This document shows positions 27,101-35,971 of a stretch of DNA of 64,000 nucleotides, piece by piece (position 1 is the first letter of the stretch; each line of letters opens with the position of its first letter). The position numbers and the translations under genes were made by a program. The stretch covers positions 1 to 64,000 of the forward strand of contig JBBROM010000009.1 in NCBI GenBank assembly GCA_038229415.1, given 5' to 3'. A model generated the notes under the pieces. It ran no database searches. It saw nothing but the letters and a program-made list of their open reading frames with translations, and was not told the origin of the DNA. Source of the DNA: JANXUR01 sp038229415 (lineage in GTDB: Bacteria > Acidobacteriota > Terriglobia > Terriglobales > Acidobacteriaceae).

Positions 27101-27889
27101 AAAGAAATTGTTGGCATCCAGCTTGTCGTTGCGCAAAAATTCCCATGCGCTACCGTGGAAGGCGTTGGTGCCGCCCTTGGTCACAAGGTTCGTTACCGAG
27201 CCTGCGCTGTTACCATACTGGGCTGAGACGTTCAGAGTCAGAACCTGAAACTCCTGCACCGAGTCCTGAATCGGCGTGGTCACCACGCCGCCGCTGAGAC
27301 CCTTGTTCGAGACGCCGTTGATCAGAAAGCCGTTAAAGTTTTCGCGCAACCCGTTCACCACAGTGCTGTGGCCGTTCTCAAAGTCAACCCCGGTCACGTT
27401 CACCGCGCCCGGAGCCAGCTGAATCAAGTCATATACGTTGCGGCCATTTAGGGGGAGGCTGGCAATTTGCTTCTCGCTGACCGTACCTGCCAGCTTGGAG
27501 TCGTCGGTATTCACCTGAGCGGCTTCGCCGCTTACTTCCACTACTTCCCGCTGTTCACCAAGCACCATCTTCATGTCCGCACGCAAGGTAGAACCGGCGT
27601 TCACGGTCAGTCCACTGTTGGTCTTGGTCTTGAAGCCCGCCGCTTCTGCGGTGACCTTGTAGGTGCCCGGCGGGAGGGAGGTAACCGAATATCCACCAGT
27701 CGCATTCGAGGTAGCATTGAGAACAAGGTTAGTGGAAGTGTTTGTGACGGTAACCTTCGCGCTAACGATGGCCGCGCCCGTCGGGTCAAGAACTGTGCCC
27801 ACGATTTGTCCACTTTCCACCTGCGCCGCTGCCGGTAGCAGAAGCACGAATGTGGATACGACGGCGAGTAGCAGTTGCCACTTCTTCAT
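24125..27889 (-). CDS. Oar-like TonB-dependent receptor with carboxypeptidase-regulatory N-terminus
   Basis: 1254 residues from the ATG at 27889, which has a TAGGGGGT box and gives a standard signal peptide (MKKWQLLLAVVSTFVLL..). Next come the regulatory-like domain (GQIVGTVLDPTGAAIVSAKV, about 26-110), the plug signature ASLPLNGRNVYDLIQLAPGA, and a barrel finishing in VQLGLRLTF with a terminal Phe. The two C-terminal regions DNNNFGPRLGFAWDVFGNGK and RFNLQFRGDLFNLFNHTNF are typical of acidobacterial Oar-type receptors. It is flanked by TPR and CRTAC1 genes reading the same way, suggesting a shared uptake or surface-binding task. Confidence 0.93.
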   Translation of the reverse strand: MKKWQLLLAVVSTFVLLLPAAAQVESGQIVGTVLDPTGAAIVSAKVTVTNTSTNLVLNATSNATGGYSVTSLPPGTYKVTAEAAGFKTKTNSGLTVNAGSTLRADMKMVLGEQREVVEVSGEAAQVNTDDSKLAGTVSEKQIASLPLNGRNVYDLIQLAPGAVNVTGVDFENGHSTVVNGLRENFNGFLINGVSNKGLSGGVVTTPIQDSVQEFQVLTLNVSAQYGNSAGSVTNLVTKGGTNAFHGSAWEFLRNDKLDANNFFANNAGVTKQPLRFNQFGGSLGGPIVKDKLFFFISYQGDHFRQTAPPAPVTLESPDFRNAIINGASTQNSTAALLYKTFTPTVPGTIGQTLNAYTGYSDANGNVLNPAAYGKYLCPSNFTGDPRGASYLPKQFANIIGYTPGGNDDSGCDTPLSGFGVGNTVGSFSRSSLFTTTDGVALFKQQTQNIGNLVNGNEYSARFDYNVSANDRFFVSGNYVHNTDSIGPCPTTACTRGFSNPSRSLFPNAQFNYVHTFSPRILNEFRAGYAQNNTRVGAVDGGVPQIGFDDGTTGFGSYAGYPQFFKEHIYTYSDLVSISHGNHSIKVGFEMRRNIENSEFNVARPSYYFFDPLFFAADAPYTQTAGVDPGFTTNQPAQLATNVRHWRNREYGAFVQDDWKFSKRLTLNLGLRYDIYQRHTEENNLATTFIRGSNQPLISNISTGAGWLQSANSLAGTPGCDSATQIAQAQLQGVCGAGGFAASKELGKGDNNNFGPRLGFAWDVFGNGKTAIRGGFGVSYEGTLYNPLSNSRWNLPYYSFNGVSNFLNQGSTNDVIYGPSTIITGSNGLPISVPSGATPTFTGAPTNPGQGVGAQANGNLAGWDAANPNLATLTGIVFPEGIRDPYVFNEFIGFQHELAPKLTLEVNYVGTLGHKLFRAEDINRIPGGLLDPGVCTTDNVGRTLCGQGGTGRLNQNYGRLRVWENVVNSNYHSLQVALKKQASRGLSFNLDYTYSHSIDNGSTWHSGATTANGAAAGEGFTSDVTRPSLDRGNSLFDIRNRLVLNYVYELPFFHSQSGFAGHVLGGWEWTGILSAQSGAHWEPYDSRGANLGGDCSTTGIAAGQCINSGGDYNLDAIHNDRPSSDIRGSSSFTHSQYAGYDTTRGGFVDPVTGANTFVAAHFSTPCLGCTGNLGRNTFVGPGAVVFDTTLGKTFKITERFNLQFRGDLFNLFNHTNFLLATAGGGANNRINRAQFGEAGGTLNPRQVQLGLRLTF

Positions 27890-28362
27890 GGAATTACCCC
27901 CTAAAGTTTCTGAAAGCGACAAAACCCCAAAAGACTGCGGAACTAAATTTCGTAACCACGAAGCAAAACGCCAATGCCCGAACCACATCCTCAGCGCTAG
28001 GCGTTCTCGGAAGCTGTGTTTTTACTGAGGCTTTGGATTTTCAGCCGCCGCACGCTGGATGTCAAGCTATGTTCTTGATTTGCAAGGCGCTTTACGCATA
28101 CTCGTCACGTAAGGCGCTCCTTCGCTGTCCTTGCTGCTGTGGAGGCGTTGCACTCGCAGTGCCAATACGATCCCCATATTTTTCAACCAGATACAAGGGA
28201 ATAATTTTACCTAGTATGGCGAATCAGAGAATAAGGCGTCTGAGCCTACCATTTTTGGAAGAAGAGGCCAGTTCCACAACGAGTCCGGGTGCAGTTTCGT
28301 AATCACGCCCAACCAAAAATTGCGTGCTACAACACTCTGCATCGCGGCGGGCGACGCGGATT
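27890..28362. other. 473-base gap between CRTAC1 and TonB receptor genes
   Basis: No believable gene on either strand. It should hold the promoter of the TonB receptor, but no good -35/-10 pair could be picked. Two AT-rich patches (about 28176-28215) stand out from the GC-rich surroundings. Confidence 0.5.
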
Positions 28363-30144
28363 CTACGAGCCGGGTACTGCCCGTCCGCTGCCTTCCTTGA
28401 GCTGCAAAATTTGGTCGGCGGCAATGTCGCGCCATTCTTCGGTTCGCCCGGAAGGCCAATGAATGCGAATCGAATCAATCTTCGCCGCCGAGCCCAAGCC
28501 AAAATGCAGTCGCGGATCGCTTGACGAAAGATAGCTGCTCCCGGCCCGAATCTCACCGACTCTGTGCACGCCACCCGACACAATCTCGACCCGTGCTCCA
28601 TAACCATTTCGGTTGGAGGCGGTTCCGAGCCCCTGAATCGTGATCCAGTGATTCTGCGGTTGATGCGTTGTCTGATTCCTCAACAGCACGACCGAGCCAT
28701 CCATCACCTGCATGACCACGTCTAGAGAGCCGCGATTCCAGAAATCAGCGGTCGCCAATCCCCGCCCAACCCGATTCGCGGCGACCGCCGCGCCAGAAGC
28801 CTGGCCGACCTCCTCGAAGCTGGGCAGGGCGCTAGTTTGCGCTGCCCGGCGGCCGAGGTTGTGAAACACCAGCGGCCGCTCGGCATACGAGACGCCAAAC
28901 GAGTGCTGATCCACCTGAGGATTCACGTGGCCATTGGCCACGAAGATGTCGTCCCAGCCATCATTGTCGAAGTCGGCGAACTTTACGCCGAACCCGAGAA
29001 TTGGCACGCTGATCGGGCCGAACCCAGTCGGGCCAGCCACGTCTTCAAACCCGCCATGACCGTCGTTGCGATACAAATTATTCGCATCGTCAGAAAAATT
29101 GATCTTTGCGATGTCGAGCCATCCATCATGATCGAAATCGGCGGAGTCCACGCCCATGCCAGCCTGTTCGCGGCCGTCGTCCGAATAGGCAAGCCCAGCC
29201 TCGACGCCCACTTCGGTAAATCCACCTTTGCAGTTGTTGTGATAAAGCTGGCTCGGCGAAGAATCGTCCGCCACATAAAGGTCGAGGCATCCGTCGTTGT
29301 CGTAGTCGAGCCACATCACGCCCAGTCCGAAGTAGCCATCGGGATCAATGCCCAGCTTTTCTGACACATCGGTGAAGGTGCCATCGCCATTGTTGTGGTA
29401 CAGGCGGTCGCGTGAGCCCTTCAGTCCGCGTGGCCCACAAGAAACCGGGATGCCGCGATATTGGCAGAACTTGCCCTGTCCAAACGGCGGCAGGTGATTC
29501 AGGTCGAGATCTACATAGTTGGCAACATAAAGATCGAGATAGCCGTCGTTGTCATAGTCGCCAAACGACACGCTGGTGCCCCAGCGCCCGCCGTTATCAG
29601 CATGGGCTTTCGCCGTCACATCGGAGAATGTTCCATTGCCGTTGTTGCGATAAAGCGTGCCGCCATCGAGATTGGTGATGTAAAGATCGTCCCAGCCATC
29701 GTTGTCGTAGTCGCCCACGGCGACGCCAAATCCCCAGCGGCAATGCTCCAAACCAGCCTTCTTGGTGACATCCGTGAACGTGCCGTCGTGATTATTGCGG
29801 TAGAGCTTGCTGGGATGGCACTTGCCAGCTTTCATATCCTCCAGTGTCGAGCCGTTCACCAGAAAAATATCCATCCAGCCATCGTGGTCGAAGTCGAACA
29901 CGGCCACGCCGCCGCACATGGAATCCATGATGTACTGCTTGTCCACGCTGCCGCAGGTGAGGTGAAAGTCAATATCAGCGGCGCGGGTCACGTCTACAAA
30001 GTGAAGCGGGCCAGCGGATTTTGCAGTGGTGGCAGCATGGTTGGCAGGGACGCCGCGTGCCGGATGCGCTTGCGCAAACACTGCAACGGCCAGGAACATC
30101 GTCAAACTCCATCCCATCACACCTGCGATTCGCGCTTTGCTCAC
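28363..30144 (-). CDS. CRTAC1-family FG-GAP/VCBS protein with ASPIC/UnbV C-terminus
   Basis: 593 residues from a GTG at 30144 with AGGAAGGG upstream. A signal segment is followed by seven or so FG-GAP repeats with calcium-binding loops of the form DFDHDGWMDI, DYDNDGWDDL, DYDNDGYLDL, then the ASPIC/UnbV domain (YGARVEIVSGG..GSSYLSSSDPRLHFGLG..IRIHWPSGRTE). These fold as a seven-bladed propeller and bind polysaccharide or protein partners outside the cell. Its start codon overlaps the stop of the upstream TPR gene (GTGA), so the two are translationally coupled. Confidence 0.9.
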   Translation of the reverse strand: MSKARIAGVMGWSLTMFLAVAVFAQAHPARGVPANHAATTAKSAGPLHFVDVTRAADIDFHLTCGSVDKQYIMDSMCGGVAVFDFDHDGWMDIFLVNGSTLEDMKAGKCHPSKLYRNNHDGTFTDVTKKAGLEHCRWGFGVAVGDYDNDGWDDLYITNLDGGTLYRNNGNGTFSDVTAKAHADNGGRWGTSVSFGDYDNDGYLDLYVANYVDLDLNHLPPFGQGKFCQYRGIPVSCGPRGLKGSRDRLYHNNGDGTFTDVSEKLGIDPDGYFGLGVMWLDYDNDGCLDLYVADDSSPSQLYHNNCKGGFTEVGVEAGLAYSDDGREQAGMGVDSADFDHDGWLDIAKINFSDDANNLYRNDGHGGFEDVAGPTGFGPISVPILGFGVKFADFDNDGWDDIFVANGHVNPQVDQHSFGVSYAERPLVFHNLGRRAAQTSALPSFEEVGQASGAAVAANRVGRGLATADFWNRGSLDVVMQVMDGSVVLLRNQTTHQPQNHWITIQGLGTASNRNGYGARVEIVSGGVHRVGEIRAGSSYLSSSDPRLHFGLGSAAKIDSIRIHWPSGRTEEWRDIAADQILQLKEGSGRAVPGS

Positions 30145-31244
30145 TGATCCCTTCCTGTAGCCATACCAGCCATCGGCTTGGCGTTCTTCTTCAACTCGGC
30201 AAACTTTACCCATTCTGCCCGCGACTCATCGCTTCTTCCCAATTTTTCCAACACTCGCGCCCGCTGGTAATGCGGACTGGGATTCTCCGGCTTGAGCGTA
30301 ATAGACTTTCGTAAGGCCTCTTCCGCAGTCCCGTTTTCGCCTGTCACCGCCAACGCCTTGCCCAACTCATACCACGCGTTGCTGTCGTCCGGAGCCATCT
30401 CCGTCGCACGCTTAAGATAGCTCACCGCTTTTTGGGCGTCGCCAATCTCGCTCAGGCAGCGCCCAGCTTGATAAAAAACCTCGCCCGTCGCCGTGCCGCG
30501 CGCGATCTCTTTCTCGTACTCGGTGTTCGCTTCCAGGTTCCGGCCGAGGCTCGCCAGCGCGTACCCAAGATGATAGTGGCCCAGTGGCAGCGACGCATCC
30601 TGCTGCAACGCCACCTGAAATTGTTGGAGCGCCTCTTCCGTGCGGTTGGAGTTCTGGTAGGCACGCCCCAGCAGCAAGTGCGCCATCGCCTGATTCGGGC
30701 GCAGCCGAAGCGAAGTCTGCAATGCTTGTGCCGCCTCATCATATTGCTGTGATTGCAACCGCACCAGCGCCAAGTCAAAAGGAACGGCTGCATCTTGAGG
30801 AGCCAATTCCTGAGCCCGTTTCAGCTCACGCGCAGCATCGCCGTGGCGTTCCTGCTGAAAGTAAGCAAGCCCAAGGTAATGATGCAGATCGGCATCCTTC
30901 GGCCACCGGTTGGTCGCTTCCGTGCCTTCCAGCACAGCAGAGGTTGGCCGGTGATCCTGTAAATAAACCAGCATCAGTCCACGTGCCACGTCGCTGCGAC
31001 GGGGCGCGACGCGGCGCGCTTGCAGAAATGCCTCTTCCGCGCCGCGCAGGTCTCCAGCATCCAGTGCGGCTTGACCTTTGTGGATCGCTATATCTGCAAG
31101 CGGTGAGCGGTCCGCCTGCGCCGAAGCGGGCAGGCACACGAGCACACACACCAAATAGGCCGCCGCGGTTCGAACCAAGAGCTGGAAGCAGCGGCTGGAG
31201 CGCCGAACCGAATCGGCAGCGGGATGGATGCAGAGGGTAACCAT
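30141..31244 (-). CDS. Exported TPR-repeat protein
   Basis: 367 residues. A hydrophobic segment (AAAYLVCVLVCLPASAQA) ends a signal peptide of about 44 residues; the rest is seven to eight TPRs (for example DADLHHYLGLAYFQQERHGD and AMAHLLLGRAYQNSNRTEEA). It is first in a leftward pair with the CRTAC1 gene, overlapping it by 4 bases. A scaffold or partner for the FG-GAP protein is likely from context only. Confidence 0.85.
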   Translation of the reverse strand: MVTLCIHPAADSVRRSSRCFQLLVRTAAAYLVCVLVCLPASAQADRSPLADIAIHKGQAALDAGDLRGAEEAFLQARRVAPRRSDVARGLMLVYLQDHRPTSAVLEGTEATNRWPKDADLHHYLGLAYFQQERHGDAARELKRAQELAPQDAAVPFDLALVRLQSQQYDEAAQALQTSLRLRPNQAMAHLLLGRAYQNSNRTEEALQQFQVALQQDASLPLGHYHLGYALASLGRNLEANTEYEKEIARGTATGEVFYQAGRCLSEIGDAQKAVSYLKRATEMAPDDSNAWYELGKALAVTGENGTAEEALRKSITLKPENPSPHYQRARVLEKLGRSDESRAEWVKFAELKKNAKPMAGMATGRDQ

Positions 31245-31438
31245 GCAGGGATTTCTTTAGGCATCGTAGACGGCGCGCTGTGCCCGGCGCAATCTTGCCA
31301 CTGAAGGACGCACCCTAATGAGCAGCCTGCCTCCCCTTGCCGAATCAAGACTGGCCTTGAATTTGCCGAGGAATCCTATGCAAGGCGGAACTCTGCGCAC
31401 GGTGCATTTCCGCACATTTCCCCAAAGGAGTCACCACC

Positions 31439-31948
31439 ATGAGTTCACCCATTTCAGGCGCAGCAGCCTTCAACGCAGGTTTGCGCGAGCATTTCCAGAG
31501 CGACGTAAGTTCCGTCCGCAAGGATGTAGCCCAGCGCAATCAGGACGTGCAACAGGCTCGGCAAGACTTGCAGTCCGGCAACACCTCCGGCGCACAGCAG
31601 GCCTTTGACGCTGCCAAGCAGCTCACCACTACCATTCAGTCTGACCGCACCAGCCTCAGTTCGCTGCGCAGCGATATCGCCAGCTACAAGAGCGATGTTA
31701 CCCAGTATCGAGAAGCTCAGACTGGCGGAGGCGCCACCACGCAAGGCGCCCAGCAGCAATTGCAGGCCGACCGCCAGCAACTGCGCGCCGACTTCGCGTC
31801 GTTCTATCAGGCCAATCATCAGAGCGGCCCTGCCGGCCCGCCCACCTTGGCACCGCCAGCTTTCGGTGCAGTCGGCCCGCTTGGCCCGCCGACACCCGCG
31901 CCCGCAGCGGAAGGCGAAAGCGCTTCCTCGGTAAGCGTAACCGCCTAG
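31439..31948 (+). CDS. Small Gln/Ala-rich coiled-coil protein with Pro-rich tail
   Basis: 169 residues, AAAGGAG box nine bases before the ATG. Residues 15-120 are a strongly helical, Gln/Asp/Arg/Ser-rich coiled coil (VAQRNQDVQQARQDLQSG..), and the last 40 residues are Pro/Ala-rich ending SSVSVTA. There is no signal peptide. I do not recognise the family; similar short proteins that start MSS-I-S-G are common in Acidobacteria. A strong terminator follows, so it is transcribed alone. Confidence 0.75.
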   Translation: MSSPISGAAAFNAGLREHFQSDVSSVRKDVAQRNQDVQQARQDLQSGNTSGAQQAFDAAKQLTTTIQSDRTSLSSLRSDIASYKSDVTQYREAQTGGGATTQGAQQQLQADRQQLRADFASFYQANHQSGPAGPPTLAPPAFGAVGPLGPPTPAPAAEGESASSVSVTA

Positions 31949-31973
31949 CTCGATTGGTAAGAAGTTGTTGCAG

Positions 31974-32017
31974 AAGCCGCGCAGAAGGACGGTAACCGCC
32001 GTCCGCGCGGCTTTTTC
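31974..32017 (+). terminator. Intrinsic terminator after the coiled-coil protein
   Basis: A long stem AAGCCGCGC / GCGCGGCTT with an inner GGACGG/CCGTCC helix is followed by TTTTTCC, 26 bases after the stop codon. Confidence 0.85.
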
Positions 32018-32102
32018 CTGTTCTTGATGAAGCAAGGAACCTTCAGGGCAGCTTGCCTTCGCCGTCCCGTAGCGCTACGCTTCGACTGAGGAAGCATATG
32101 CT

Positions 32103-33295
32103 ATGCGACGATTCGGTTTCGCGCTATTTCGATGGGTTGTGCTACTGGCAGCATTGGCCGGAACCAGTTTTCGGGTACAGGCATACGGAGTTTCAGTCCC
32201 ACCTCCGTTGCCCCAGCCCGTCAGCAACAATGCCGTAGCGCAACTGACGCTTCACCGTCACCCCACTTTCTATTCCCTCATGGGCATTGGCGCGGACAAG
32301 ACCTACGCCGGCATTACGCGCGCAGCGTATTCCTTCGACAGCCAGACCCAGAAGTGGATTCGTCTGCCCGACGTGCCCGGCGAGGTTGGCCGCATCGCCG
32401 CCGTTGCGGCGGGCGTCGGTGGCAAGGTGTACCTGTTTGGCGGCTATTCGGTGGACGCCAAGGGCACCGAGACGACTTGGCCGAATGTGGACATCTACGA
32501 CCCCACTACAAACGCCTGGTCACGCGGCACGGACATCCCCGTTCCGGTAGATGATTCTGTGCTCGGCGTCTATCAGAAGCGCTACATCTACCTAGTCAGC
32601 GGCTGGTTCAAGGACGACAACGTCCGCAACGTGCAGGTGTACGACACCGAGACCAATCGCTGGCGACAGGCCACGCCGATCAAGGGCACGCCGGCGGCAT
32701 CAGCGGAAATACCGTCGTCTACTGCAATGGCGCGTATAAGAACCCTGCGGCGAGCACTAGTACAGCCAAACCTGCTGCCACGGCTCTAGCGGCACCTAAG
32801 TACATCGCGTCTGAAGAGTGCTGGTTGGGAAGCATCAGCCCCAGTGATGAAACATCTATCCAATGGAAGGTTATTCCACCTCACCCCGGTGCGGCGCGCT
32901 ATCGCATGGCCGCTAGCGGCGATGACGACTCGGGTCACATCTTCTTCGCCGGAGGTACAGACAATCCCTACAACTACAACGGGATTGGATACAACGGGAA
33001 GCCGTCTGAGCCGGTGGGAAGCACGTTTGCATGGAATGTGCGGCTAGGAACTTGGGAATCGATTCTCACCGTCACGCTTACCGGCTTTTCAATGGATCAC
33101 CGTGGCCTCTTGCTTCGATCAGAGCCGTCGGCTCCATGCCCAGGTGGAGGGGCGGGAATCGCCAAAAGACGAAACGGCTTCTCAACCACTTTGGTCTCGC
33201 TGGGCGGGATGGTGCGTGGCCAGGAAGTTACTGCGCAGATTGGGGTCGTGGAACGCTCTACGGAGAGTTGCCAGCAGCAGAAGGGAACGCTCTAG
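32103..33295 (+). pseudogene. Kelch-repeat (galactose-oxidase-like) secreted protein, frameshifted
   Basis: The first frame gives a signal peptide and kelch blades (GGKVYLFGGYSVDAKG, NVDIYDPTTNAWSRGTDIP, YIYLVSGWFKDDNVRNVQ) up to about 32693, after which it becomes nonsense and stops at 32789. From about 32694 the family sequence continues in the -1 frame (AGGISGNTVVYCNGAYKNP .. IFFAGGTDNPYNYNGIGY .. FAWNVRLGTWESI .. SMDHRGLL .. GGMVRGQEVTAQIG) to a stop at 33293-33295. Near the junction a few residues normally before AGGISGN seem missing, which fits a small deletion. The stretch 33110-33190 also looks off-frame. The gene is therefore broken at least once; a sequencing error can explain only a single shift. 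Confidence 0.7.
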
Positions 33296-35460
33296 CTCCG
33301 GCGCGCCCGCGCCAGTACCAACGTCACGTCGTCCGGCTGTTCGTTGGCGCCGATCCAGTCGTCCACCGCAGCGGTCACGATTTCGCAGATGCGTTGCAGC
33401 GGTTCGTTGCGATGCGCCCGCACCAGCGCCAGCAGGCGCTCCTCACCGAACTCGCCGAAGTCATTCTCCGGCTCGGTCACGCCGTCGCTCCACGCAATGA
33501 ATAAGTCTCCAGGCTGTAACTCGACCGTAGCCTCCGGATAGCAACAATCCGGAAACAGTCCAACCACCGTGCCGCCCACATCCAGCATCCGCACCGAGCC
33601 ATCGCCCGTCATCACCGCTGGTGGCAGGTGGCCACCGTTGGAATAGGTGAGCTTGCGAGTCGCGCCGTCGTAAAAGCCCACGAAAATCGTGGCGTACTTG
33701 GCAGAAGGCGTGCTCTGGTAGAGCTGGTGGTTCAGCAGCGTGAGTAGCGACCCCGCCGAAACTTCCGGGCCGCCGCGTTGCGGCACCGCCGCGCCAAAAG
33801 CGCCTTCGCTGCCCGCCGCTACCTGGCCTGCAAGCTGCGGAACGCCATCCAGCGAATAGGCGCGCACCGCCGAATGGATCGTCGCCATCAGCAGCGCCGC
33901 GGAGATTCCCTTGCCGCTGATGTCGCCGACCGCAAGGCACAAACGATCAGAATGCAACCCCACAAAATCGTAGTAGTCGCCGCTCACGGTGCGCGCCGGG
34001 CGGCAGAAGCCGAACACTTCTAGCGACTCCAGTTCTGAAATCTGCTGCGGGAAGAGTTGTGCCTGCACCTCTTGCGCAATGCTCAGCTCATTTTCCAGCC
34101 GCTGCTTTTCCTTCTGCTCCACAATTAGCCGCTCAATAGAGCCCGTCATCGCGTTGAACGACATTTGCAACTCCGCCAGTTGGTCGCTCGACTTCACCGC
34201 GATGCGATGGCCAAAATCGCCCTGGTTGATGTGCTCGGTCGCGTCATACAGATTCGCCACCGACCCGGTAATGGTGCGCGAGAGGCGCAAGCCCACCAGC
34301 AAGGCGAACAGCTCAATGACGGCAAACACGGCTGCGATCGCGAACAGCGCATACTCCACCGCGGAAGAAAACTGCCCCAACGCTCCGAACAACCGTTCGT
34401 AGAGCAACGAGGGTCGTGTGCGCACCTGCATCAGCGCGTTGACGCTGCGTTCCCCTGTGCTCCAGTCTGCGACCGCAAGCGGTGTGCCGAATGGTATCTC
34501 GAAGTCGAAAAGCCGCGCTGCTGCCGGCACTTCCCCGGCGCTCAGCAACAATCTTGACGCCTTGCCGATTTCGGCGGACGGTCTGACTTCGACTCTCGGC
34601 TTGGGGGGCAGATCGGTCGAAGTGGGAGGCGATTTTCCCAGCTCGGTTGGGCCGGAATCCATTCGCACCGCAAACAACGTCAACTGCCCCAATCCATCCG
34701 CCAGCTTTTCCAGTAGCGCTTTGTTGAACGCTTCACTCACCACCACCGTGAGGCGTGAACCGCGGTCTGGAATGGATACCGCTGAGCGCAGGAACAGTGC
34801 TCCATGATCGTTGGCCAGGCTGCTGAAGTCCCGATCTTGCGCATCCTGCGGCTCGCGGATGAAATCCGGCAAGTCCATGGCCGCCTTGCCTTCGGGATAC
34901 ACCTGCTTCCCATCCCGCCACGCCGCGATCACGCGTCCAGACCACTCTGGGTGAGTACCCTTGAGTTCTGTCAGATACGGTGCCATTTTTTGGCTGGGGA
35001 TGCCATGGGCGGAAACTTCGTGCGCCACCACCACCGAGGCCGAGCGCAAGCCCTCAAGCTGTTCGTCAATCGAACTGGTCACCAGAAAATTGGCGAACTG
35101 ACCGGCGAACAGGTAGAACGCCACAGCGCCCATAGTGGCCAGCAGCACCAGCGGAATCACGCCAATAAATACGTAGGTGACGACCAGCCGGTTGCGCAGC
35201 CGCCACATCAACCGCTGTTTCATCCAGCGGAAGGTGAGTATCGCCGCCAGCACCAACAGCAGCGGAGCCAAAAAGATGCCCAGATTGCCAAATTGGTCCG
35301 CAGCCCCGCTCCAGCCTACGGCGCGCAGCAGCAGGGCCAGCCCCTCGGCAGCCAGCATCGCCAGCAGCGTATACACTGCCAGTCGTGCAATGCGGCTCTC
35401 CGGGTACCAGCCCCGCAACTTCAGTTCGACTTGGGCTTGGCGCCACCAGCGGGAGACCAC
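33292..35460 (-). CDS. Membrane-bound PP2C/SpoIIE-type phosphatase with HAMP domain (RsbU-like)
   Basis: About 722 residues. Three N-terminal membrane helices (LAVYTLLAMLAAEGLALLL, LGIFLAPLLLVLAAILTF, VVTYVFIGVIPLVLLATM) precede a ~220-residue extracytoplasmic region, a fourth helix (about 345-367), a HAMP domain (LRLSRTITGSVANLYDATEH) and a SpoIIE/PP2C domain with metal-binding VSGDYYDFV, AVGDISGKGISAALLM and AWSDGVTEPEN. Such enzymes dephosphorylate anti-anti-sigma factors in partner-switching. No RsbV/RsbW partner is nearby. The GTG at 35460 has CGAGG five bases upstream; a TTG at 35487 is the alternative start. Confidence 0.88.
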   Translation of the reverse strand: MVSRWWRQAQVELKLRGWYPESRIARLAVYTLLAMLAAEGLALLLRAVGWSGAADQFGNLGIFLAPLLLVLAAILTFRWMKQRLMWRLRNRLVVTYVFIGVIPLVLLATMGAVAFYLFAGQFANFLVTSSIDEQLEGLRSASVVVAHEVSAHGIPSQKMAPYLTELKGTHPEWSGRVIAAWRDGKQVYPEGKAAMDLPDFIREPQDAQDRDFSSLANDHGALFLRSAVSIPDRGSRLTVVVSEAFNKALLEKLADGLGQLTLFAVRMDSGPTELGKSPPTSTDLPPKPRVEVRPSAEIGKASRLLLSAGEVPAAARLFDFEIPFGTPLAVADWSTGERSVNALMQVRTRPSLLYERLFGALGQFSSAVEYALFAIAAVFAVIELFALLVGLRLSRTITGSVANLYDATEHINQGDFGHRIAVKSSDQLAELQMSFNAMTGSIERLIVEQKEKQRLENELSIAQEVQAQLFPQQISELESLEVFGFCRPARTVSGDYYDFVGLHSDRLCLAVGDISGKGISAALLMATIHSAVRAYSLDGVPQLAGQVAAGSEGAFGAAVPQRGGPEVSAGSLLTLLNHQLYQSTPSAKYATIFVGFYDGATRKLTYSNGGHLPPAVMTGDGSVRMLDVGGTVVGLFPDCCYPEATVELQPGDLFIAWSDGVTEPENDFGEFGEERLLALVRAHRNEPLQRICEIVTAAVDDWIGANEQPDDVTLVLARARRS

Positions 35461-35561
35461 GAACACCTCGCGAAAACTCAAAAGCAATAGAAAGTGATTA
35501 TAGGCAGTTGGACGTATTTAGCGACGGCGCTTGCGACACCCTCTACTCCATCAAATCTCCG

Positions 35562-35762
35562 TCAAATTTCCGGATACAGGTCGAAGAATGAATCCACGCT
35601 GATCTTTAGTTGTTTCTCAATCTCTTCTTTGCTGCCTTCCAGCACATGCATGGTGACGTGCGCATCGCGCCCGTTATTCAGCTTGATCGTCGCCTCGCCC
35701 AGTTCGGTGATGTCTTCCGCCGGGAGCAGGCGCATTCCATAAATCAGACACAGGTTTGCCAT
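35562..35762 (-). CDS. Small conserved-looking protein of unknown function
   Basis: 66 residues, acidic, cytoplasmic, no Cys pair or membrane segment: it begins MANLCLIYGMRLLPAED and ends SFFDLYPEI. It lies alone between the PP2C gene (same strand, 100 bases downstream) and the divergent trxB. The length and alternating beta/alpha pattern suggest a small folded domain; I do not recognise the family. Confidence 0.65.
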   Translation of the reverse strand: MANLCLIYGMRLLPAEDITELGEATIKLNNGRDAHVTMHVLEGSKEEIEKQLKISVDSFFDLYPEI

Positions 35763-35971
35763 ACTCGGATTCTACCAACCAGGCGGCTTCCGGGCAGACG
35801 CGGCGGCTCGTTTACAATCGCTATTGGCTGTAATGCCCGCCAAGTCCGCACAATGCAAGGTGTTAGCGGACGCCACGTCCAGCAGGTGCATCTATCCGGG
35901 CAGATCGCAATCTAAGCAATGAGGCAGTTTTTCAAGATTCTCGCCAAATTTTCTAAAGAAAACGAACTTTT

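Noticed and set aside
35562..35762. Assigning the 66-residue protein to the CooT nickel-binding family
   Set aside because: Length fits, but the conserved N-terminal Met-Cys and the typical hairpin motifs are not present.
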